A stretch of DNA of 7,229 nt from Rhodocyclaceae bacterium (GTDB lineage Bacteria > Pseudomonadota > Gammaproteobacteria > Burkholderiales > Rhodocyclaceae): NCBI GenBank assembly GCA_030689585.1, contig JAUYFZ010000306.1, forward strand, positions 1 through 7,229. Direction: 5' to 3'. The stretch's first letter is position 1, and the number at the start of each line of letters is the position of its first letter. This document shows positions 1 to 7,229 of this stretch, one piece after another. Below the pieces are notes generated by a model. That model saw nothing but the letters and a program-made list of their open reading frames with translations, was not told the origin of the DNA and ran no database searches. The position numbers and the translations under genes were made by a program.

Positions 1-8
1 GCATTGAT

Positions 9-197
9 CTATATAGTTATTTCGACTTGTGGGTAATGGAATGCGCTTAACGCATGTAGACGCAAAGAAGGATGATGTGGATTTATTTGCAATAACTGCA
101 ATGTTTTTAGATATTGCTGGCGTAAATCAGGATGCCTTTTCAGCCAGCGCAGTGCGCGGCGGTTATAGGCTTCTGTAAAGACAAGCATAAAACTCAT
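9..197 (-). pseudogene. RelE/ParE-superfamily toxin, apparently truncated at its C-terminus
   Basis: The 62-residue product resembles small RelE/ParE-superfamily (YafQ-like) mRNA-interferase toxins: an N-terminal beta strand (LVFTEAYNRRA), a helix with LKRHPDLRQQYLKTLQLL, and the conserved NPHHPSLRLHAL segment. The ATG at 197 was chosen because it overlaps the antitoxin stop as ATGA, typical of such pairs; an upstream in-frame ATG at 248 would give an implausible extension inside the antitoxin gene. ATG codon 4 (MLVF) is another possible start. Relatives run to about 85-95 residues and continue through a 'VSINLSYRI' strand. Here the comparable VEITI strand is followed at once by TAG, so the last strands and the conserved arginine are missing. 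Only 8 bases lie beyond the stop, so the remainder cannot be inspected. It may be an inactive remnant or an unusually short toxin. The family call comes from remembered similarity. Confidence 0.62.
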
Positions 198-454
198 ACT
201 TGTGTATCCAACCTGAGTAAATGTGCTTCGGGTGACTCTCTTACACAACGTCCTGCGGCCATATCCTCACGGCTTTCAGCTAAAGCTGCTGCCAATTCGC
301 ATTCGCGTAAATAATGATGATGCGCCAAGTTCATCACCACGAATCTATCCTTACCGCGTACCGATACGATTGCCTCCGAATGCGCAGCAAGTATGGCCTC
401 AATTGCGGCGACCCCTTTGATTTTTAAATCGTTTGCACTGATGTGAGACACCAT
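194..454 (-). CDS. Type II antitoxin, Phd/YefM (prevent-host-death) family
   Basis: The 86-residue protein matches the Phd/YefM-type antitoxins: an N-terminal HISANDLKIKGVAAIEAIL segment forming the DNA-binding dimer fold, a middle VRGKDRFVVMNL strand pair, and a charged, helical C-terminal half (YLRECELAAALAESREDMAAG) expected to wrap the toxin. Such antitoxins neutralise the partner toxin in the cytoplasm and repress their own operon. The toxin follows with a 4-base ATGA overlap, and ftsK ends 15 bases upstream, so read-through from ftsK is possible. The frame is intact although the toxin looks truncated. A strong ribosome site, AGGGAGG, ends only one base before the ATG at 454; the next codon, GTG at 451, has more suitable spacing and may be the true start, giving 85 residues. 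Confidence 0.85.
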   Translation of the reverse strand: MVSHISANDLKIKGVAAIEAILAAHSEAIVSVRGKDRFVVMNLAHHHYLRECELAAALAESREDMAAGRCVRESPEAHLLRLDTQV

Positions 455-455
455 A

Positions 456-462
456 CCTCCCT
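456..462 (-). promoter_or_regulatory. Ribosome binding site of the antitoxin
   Basis: On the minus strand the bases read AGGGAGG, a near-perfect Shine-Dalgarno sequence. It ends one base before the ATG at 454 and four bases before the GTG at 451. The cramped spacing to the ATG is what makes the GTG a plausible start. The site lies in the 15-base gap after the ftsK stop. Confidence 0.6.
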
Positions 463-469
463 AAAGAAA

Positions 470-3771
<3,302 letters not shown>

Positions 3772-3777
3772 ATATTC

Positions 3778-5235
3778 ATGTTTGATGCCATTCGTAACAA
3801 CAAAATAATCATCCAGTTCGTGCTGGCATTGATCGTTCTGCCCTTTGCTTTTTGGGGAGTGGAATCCTATGTGAGCAACGCAGGAGGAGGGGATGCCGCG
3901 ACGGTCGGAGGAAGCCCCATCAGCGCAGAAGAATTCCAGCAGGCCCTGCGTGAACATCAGGATCGCCTTCGTCCGGCTCTGGACGGGCAGGTCGATCCTG
4001 CAATATTGGATAACCCCAAGCTGCGGGAAGAAATTATCGAACGTCTTGCCCAAGAACGCATGTTTGCGCTTTATGCCGATAAAGCTCGTTTGATGACCAG
4101 CAATGAACAATTGGCTCAACTGATTGCGTCGGAACCCTCCTTGCAGGAAAACGGACAGTTTTCACCGCAACGTTATCAGGCACTCGTGGCGGCACAGGGC
4201 ATGAATGAAGCGATGTTTGAAGCGCGACTCCGCAAAAATCTGACCTTACAGCAAGCACCGATGGCGATAGGGGCGACGGTGTCCGGTCCGACGGCCTCGG
4301 AACGCTGGCTGGTAGGACAGCTTGAAGAACGTGAAATATCTGAAGTTTTGCACCGACCAGAATCCAAGATGGCTTCAGTCAAAATCACTCCGGAGGCCAT
4401 TGCCGCCTATTTTGAGGCCAACAAATTTGAAATACCGGAACAGGTGCGTGCGGAATACGTGGTGCTGGATGGCACGGCCAAAGTCGATCAAGCCGCCAAA
4501 TATGCCGAAATCGCGGAAGGATTTTCCAATGCTGTCTATGAACAGTCGGATAGTTTGGAACCCGCCGCAAAAAAATATGGATTGACGATCAAGAAAAGCG
4601 ATTGGCTGAGTCGCGGTGCCCCGGTTGATGTCAAAACAGGATCCCCCTTCTCCAATGCCAAACTCATGGCCGCTCTCTTTTCAGAAGAGGCTATTAAGAA
4701 CAAGCGCAATACGGAAGCGATTGAGTTAGGGGCAGAAGGCATTGTGTCTGCACGGGTGGTGGAACATCGTCCCGCCACAGTGCAACCCTTGGAAACGGTT
4801 TCTGCCGCCATAGAAAAACGGCTTGCACGTCAGGAAGCGGCTCAATTAACGTTGAAAGCAGGAGAAGAGAATCTCGCCCGACTGAACAAAGGCGATTCGG
4901 TTAACCTCGTATGGGGCACGCAGCGCACCGTCCAGCGTTCTTTTGCACCCAACCTATCCAAAGACGCAGTGCGGGCGGTATTTCAAGTGGCTGCGGAAAA
5001 GTTACCTGCCTATGCAGGGGTTCCTCTACCCGGTGGCGAAGGGTACGCGCTCTACCGGATTTCCAAAGCCAAACCCTATGTCATAGAAAGTGGCGAACCG
5101 TCTGCCAGCGCGAAAGCCTTGCGGGGACAATATGCTCGGTTAGTCGCTGAAGAAGAATTTGCCGCTTGGACGGCCATTCTGCGTGATCGCTATCCGGTTG
5201 AAATCAACAAGAAGATGCTGGAAGTCGGGAAGTAA
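3778..5235 (+). CDS. PpiD-like membrane-anchored periplasmic chaperone, parvulin domain apparently missing
   Basis: The 485-residue protein begins like PpiD: a short cytoplasmic MFDAIRNNK, one membrane anchor (about residues 11-29, ending FAFWGVES), then a periplasmic SurA-type N-terminal chaperone region (about 37-190, with [18 protein letters not shown] and an ERLAQERM helix). PpiD sits at the Sec translocon and helps newly exported proteins fold. In relatives of roughly 620-640 residues a parvulin PPIase domain follows the VRAEYVVL linker. Here that linker (223-230) leads within about ten residues to the [19 protein letters not shown] segment that normally comes after the parvulin domain, and no GGDLG or HILI-type parvulin motif is visible. 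It is therefore probably a chaperone without isomerase activity. The ATG at 3778 has GGAG nine bases upstream, within the end of trxB. It overlaps pdxJ by one base (TAATG), implying coupled translation. Confidence 0.85.
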   Translation: MFDAIRNNKIIIQFVLALIVLPFAFWGVESYVSNAGGGDAATVGGSPISAEEFQQALREHQDRLRPALDGQVDPAILDNPKLREEIIERLAQERMFALYADKARLMTSNEQLAQLIASEPSLQENGQFSPQRYQALVAAQGMNEAMFEARLRKNLTLQQAPMAIGATVSGPTASERWLVGQLEEREISEVLHRPESKMASVKITPEAIAAYFEANKFEIPEQVRAEYVVLDGTAKVDQAAKYAEIAEGFSNAVYEQSDSLEPAAKKYGLTIKKSDWLSRGAPVDVKTGSPFSNAKLMAALFSEEAIKNKRNTEAIELGAEGIVSARVVEHRPATVQPLETVSAAIEKRLARQEAAQLTLKAGEENLARLNKGDSVNLVWGTQRTVQRSFAPNLSKDAVRAVFQVAAEKLPAYAGVPLPGGEGYALYRISKAKPYVIESGEPSASAKALRGQYARLVAEEEFAAWTAILRDRYPVEINKKMLEVGK

Positions 5236-5984
5236 TGATTGAACTGGGGGTCAACATTGATCATGTCGCCACGATTCGGCAAGCGCGACGCACATGGGAA
5301 CCCGACCCTGTCTGGGCCGCCGTGGAAGCTCATCTGGGCGGGGCCGATGGCATCACGGTTCATCTCAGAGAGGATCGTCGTCATATCCAGGATCAAGATG
5401 TACGTCGTTTGCGTGAACTCACACAGATAAAACTTAATCTGGAAATGGCCGCGACCGATGAAATGGTGGCGATTGCGTGCGCACTCAAACCAGAAATGGC
5501 GATGCTGGTACCGGAAGGCCGTTTTGAAGTGACCACAGAGGGCGGATTGGATGTCGCAGGGCAGGAAACCAGACTTCGATCGGTCGTCTCACGACTGACG
5601 GAGGCGGGCATTGTGACCAGTGTCTTCATTGATGCTGAATTGCCCCAGATCGAAGCGGCAGCGCGGATCGGCTTACAAGTGTGCGAAGTTCATACGGGCC
5701 CCTATGCCCATGCCTTTCACGAACAGGGACGGGATATAGAGAGCTTTGCGGTCGTCGTGGAACTGGAGAAAATTCGATGTGCAGGGCAGGCGATTCGTGA
5801 TCTTTCCATGCGATTCAATGCCGGACACGCGCTCAATTACTACAACGTCCAGCCCATTGCCCAATTGCCAGGAGTGCGTGAATTGCATATTGGTCATGCC
5901 ATCGTGAGCCGTTCTGTTTTTATAGGACTACGCGAGGCCGTCAAGGAAATGAAAAAACTTATGAGAGAGGTCGCGTTGCCATGA
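5235..5984 (+). CDS. pdxJ: Pyridoxine 5'-phosphate synthase
   Basis: This 249-residue TIM-barrel enzyme condenses 1-deoxyxylulose 5-phosphate with 3-amino-1-hydroxyacetone 1-phosphate to form pyridoxine 5'-phosphate, the last ring-building step of the DXP-dependent vitamin B6 pathway. Seen are the N-terminal [15 protein letters not shown] (4-18), the [13 protein letters not shown] loop with the catalytic-type H43 (39-51), NLEMA with E70 (68-72), the [12 protein letters not shown] segment (99-110), HTGPYA (153-158), [12 protein letters not shown] with H198 (195-206) and the C-terminal [15 protein letters not shown] (208-222, phosphate binding). The length is normal for the family. It starts one base inside the PpiD-like stop codon (TAATG) and ends with an ATGA overlap with the next gene. 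In many proteobacteria acpS follows directly; here an accessory gene intervenes. Confidence 0.96.
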   Translation: MIELGVNIDHVATIRQARRTWEPDPVWAAVEAHLGGADGITVHLREDRRHIQDQDVRRLRELTQIKLNLEMAATDEMVAIACALKPEMAMLVPEGRFEVTTEGGLDVAGQETRLRSVVSRLTEAGIVTSVFIDAELPQIEAAARIGLQVCEVHTGPYAHAFHEQGRDIESFAVVVELEKIRCAGQAIRDLSMRFNAGHALNYYNVQPIAQLPGVRELHIGHAIVSRSVFIGLREAVKEMKKLMREVALP

Positions 5985-5985
5985 T
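5980..5985 (+). repeat. Six-base direct repeat CATGAT at both ends of the AlbA_2 gene
   Basis: CATGAT occurs at the pdxJ/AlbA_2 gene junction and again at 7164-7169, the AlbA_2 gene/acpS junction. Each copy holds the overlapping stop and start (ATGA). Removing one copy with the intervening gene would leave pdxJ and acpS overlapping by ATGA. It could mark an insertion, or arise simply because both junctions use the same overlap; four of the six bases are forced by that. Confidence 0.35.
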
Positions 5986-7168
5986 AACGGAATCGCAATT
6001 GTTGAATCTCATGGCCAACATGGAATCTGATGTGATTGAAAGAACAGAATCTGTCTCAAACTTTGAGAAATTTGCACAGGTTATTTGCGCATTCGCTAAT
6101 GATTTACCCAATCATCGTCAGCCGGGTTACTTGTTTATAGGCGTTAAAGACAATGGACAGTTGTCAGGCCTGACCGTCACGGATGAACTTCTTAAAAATT
6201 TGGGGGGTATTCGATCTGATGGGAATGTTTTGCCGCAGCCTTTCATGACTGTTACAAAACACGCACTGGCAGGTGGAGATGTGGCCGTTGTAGAAGTGTC
6301 TCCATCTGATTTACCTCCAGTGAGATACAAAGGCCGCATTTATATTCGAGTCGGCCCACGCAAAGCTATTGCCAATGAACAAGAAGAACGGGTTTTAAGT
6401 GAACGTCGGGTGTCTCTTGCTCGGTCATTTGATGCGCTGCCTTGCATGGAATCAACGATTAAAGACTTGGCACTTGGGCAGTTTGATGCGTATCGTCGAG
6501 AAGCGGTCGATCCAGTAGTTATTGCTGAAAATCATAGACCTATCGAATTGCAACTCGCTTCGTTGAGGTTGTATGATTTTGAACGTAATTGTCCTACTCA
6601 CGCAGGTGTTTTATTGTTTGGAAAAAAACCAAGATTCTTTCTTCCAGGGGCTTATGTTCAATTTCTGAGATTTCCTTCTAAATCACCCACGGAGGTGCCT
6701 CTTGACCAAGCGGAAATTTCTGGTGATTTATACAGTGTATTGCGAGAAATTGAAGGAAGGCTCAAGCTGCTTATTCAAACAACGATGCGCCCGATCAGCA
6801 CCTTAAGAGAAGAGTTAATTCAAAATTATCCGGAATGGGCTGTGCGTGAATTATTGATGAACGCGGTAATGCACAGAAATTACAACAGTAATTCACCTAT
6901 TCGATTTTATTCATTCAGCGATCATATCGAGATTCAAAGTCCAGGCGGTTTATATGGAGAGGCTACTTCTGATAATTTCCCTTTGTGCAATAGCTATCGA
7001 AACCCTGTCATCGCGGAAGCCATGAAATCTTTTGGGTTTGTCAATCGTTTTGGATACGGTATTCAACGCGCACAAACGCTACTCGCTCAAAACGGAAATC
7101 CTCCTGCTGATTTTGAACTTGATCAGCACAGTGTTTTAGTTAAAATTTACCAAAGGAATTCTTCATGA
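5981..7168 (+). CDS. AlbA_2/Schlafen-domain protein with GHKL-like ATP-binding C-terminal region
   Basis: The 395-residue protein belongs to the group often annotated as 'ATP-binding protein' or 'putative DNA-binding domain-containing protein'. The N-terminal AlbA_2 (Schlafen-type nucleic-acid-binding) domain spans about residues 14-145: [10 protein letters not shown] (15-24), CAFANDLPN (36-44), [11 protein letters not shown] (49-59) and [18 protein letters not shown] (112-129). The C-terminal part resembles a GHKL ATPase: N-box-like [15 protein letters not shown] (287-301), IEIQSPGG (316-323) and FGYGI (357-361). The exact function is unknown; relatives have been linked to transcription regulation or defence, which is not shown here. 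Both ends overlap neighbours by ATGA: the start lies in the pdxJ stop, and the stop overlaps the acpS start. The AT content is clearly higher than in pdxJ (two hand-counted 60-base lines give 37-38% GC against 57% for a pdxJ line), suggesting horizontal acquisition. GAGAGG ten bases upstream may serve as ribosome site; M11 and M14 are alternative starts. Confidence 0.82.
   Translation: MITESQLLNLMANMESDVIERTESVSNFEKFAQVICAFANDLPNHRQPGYLFIGVKDNGQLSGLTVTDELLKNLGGIRSDGNVLPQPFMTVTKHALAGGDVAVVEVSPSDLPPVRYKGRIYIRVGPRKAIANEQEERVLSERRVSLARSFDALPCMESTIKDLALGQFDAYRREAVDPVVIAENHRPIELQLASLRLYDFERNCPTHAGVLLFGKKPRFFLPGAYVQFLRFPSKSPTEVPLDQAEISGDLYSVLREIEGRLKLLIQTTMRPISTLREELIQNYPEWAVRELLMNAVMHRNYNSNSPIRFYSFSDHIEIQSPGGLYGEATSDNFPLCNSYRNPVIAEAMKSFGFVNRFGYGIQRAQTLLAQNGNPPADFELDQHSVLVKIYQRNSS
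7153..7157 (+). promoter_or_regulatory. Ribosome binding site of acpS inside the AlbA_2 gene
   Basis: AAGGA ends seven bases before the ATG at 7165 and lies within the last codons of the AlbA_2 gene. It lets acpS be translated efficiently despite the intervening gene and supports the choice of start. Confidence 0.55.
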
Positions 7169-7229
7169 TTTCAGGCATCGGAACCGATATCGTCAGCATC
7201 ACTCGTATGGCTGATCTGTGGCAACGGCA
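7165..7229 (+). CDS. acpS: Holo-[acyl-carrier-protein] synthase, N-terminal part
   Basis: Only the first 21 codons are inside the window; the gene runs off the right edge. The translation [15 protein letters not shown] carries the family hallmark GIGTDIV, with D8 in the position that binds magnesium. AcpS transfers 4'-phosphopantetheine from coenzyme A to acyl carrier protein and is needed for fatty acid synthesis. The start overlaps the stop of the AlbA_2 gene by ATGA, and AAGGA stands seven bases upstream. Its usual partner pdxJ is displaced by about 1.2 kb because of the inserted gene. The rest of the protein and its second catalytic motif cannot be checked here. Confidence 0.9.
   Translation, partial: MISGIGTDIVSITRMADLWQR

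Noticed and set aside
198..248. Longer toxin start at 248
   Set aside because: The extra 17 residues lie in the antitoxin gene and do not resemble the family; the ATGA overlap at 197 is the expected start.
5981..7168. Reading the AlbA_2 gene as a RecG helicase
   Set aside because: Such proteins are sometimes labelled RecG-like, but no helicase Walker A/B or DEAH-type motifs are visible; the C-terminal motifs resemble a GHKL fold.

Overview
The window looks like a chromosomal segment of a proteobacterium, most likely a betaproteobacterium of moderate GC content. This rests on remembered family resemblance: the FtsK and TrxB types, the PpiD N-terminus, and the divergent ftsK/trxB arrangement, which I recall as common in betaproteobacteria. 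No search was run. Coding density is very high. There is no gene-free stretch over 300 bases, and no rRNA, tRNA, CRISPR array or insertion sequence was seen.

Left part (minus strand, 9-2773): ftsK, the DNA translocase of cell division and chromosome segregation, reads leftwards from 2773. Its stop is followed after only 15 bases by a type II toxin-antitoxin pair: a Phd/YefM-type antitoxin, then a RelE/ParE-superfamily toxin that overlaps it by ATGA. The toxin frame stops early, at the left edge of the window, and appears to lack its C-terminal part. In related genomes I would expect lolA after ftsK, so the pair looks like an accessory insertion.

Right part (plus strand, 2821-7229): a tightly packed run of genes, trxB (thioredoxin reductase), a PpiD-like periplasmic chaperone, pdxJ (pyridoxine 5'-phosphate synthase), an AlbA_2/Schlafen-type putative ATP-binding gene, and the start of acpS (holo-ACP synthase). 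Gaps are 6 bases or less, or the genes overlap by 1-4 bases, which suggests one operon. A perfect TATAAT lies in the 47-base gap between ftsK and trxB.

Two things stand out. First, an AT-richer accessory gene of the AlbA_2 family sits exactly between pdxJ and acpS, which are commonly neighbours. It has an ATGA overlap at each end and a 6-base direct repeat (CATGAT) at both junctions, so the operon stays translationally coupled. Second, the PpiD-like protein seems to lack its central parvulin (PPIase) domain: the linker before that domain runs almost directly into the conserved part after it. No wholly new multi-gene system is evident; the AlbA_2 gene in the operon is the best candidate for unusual biology.
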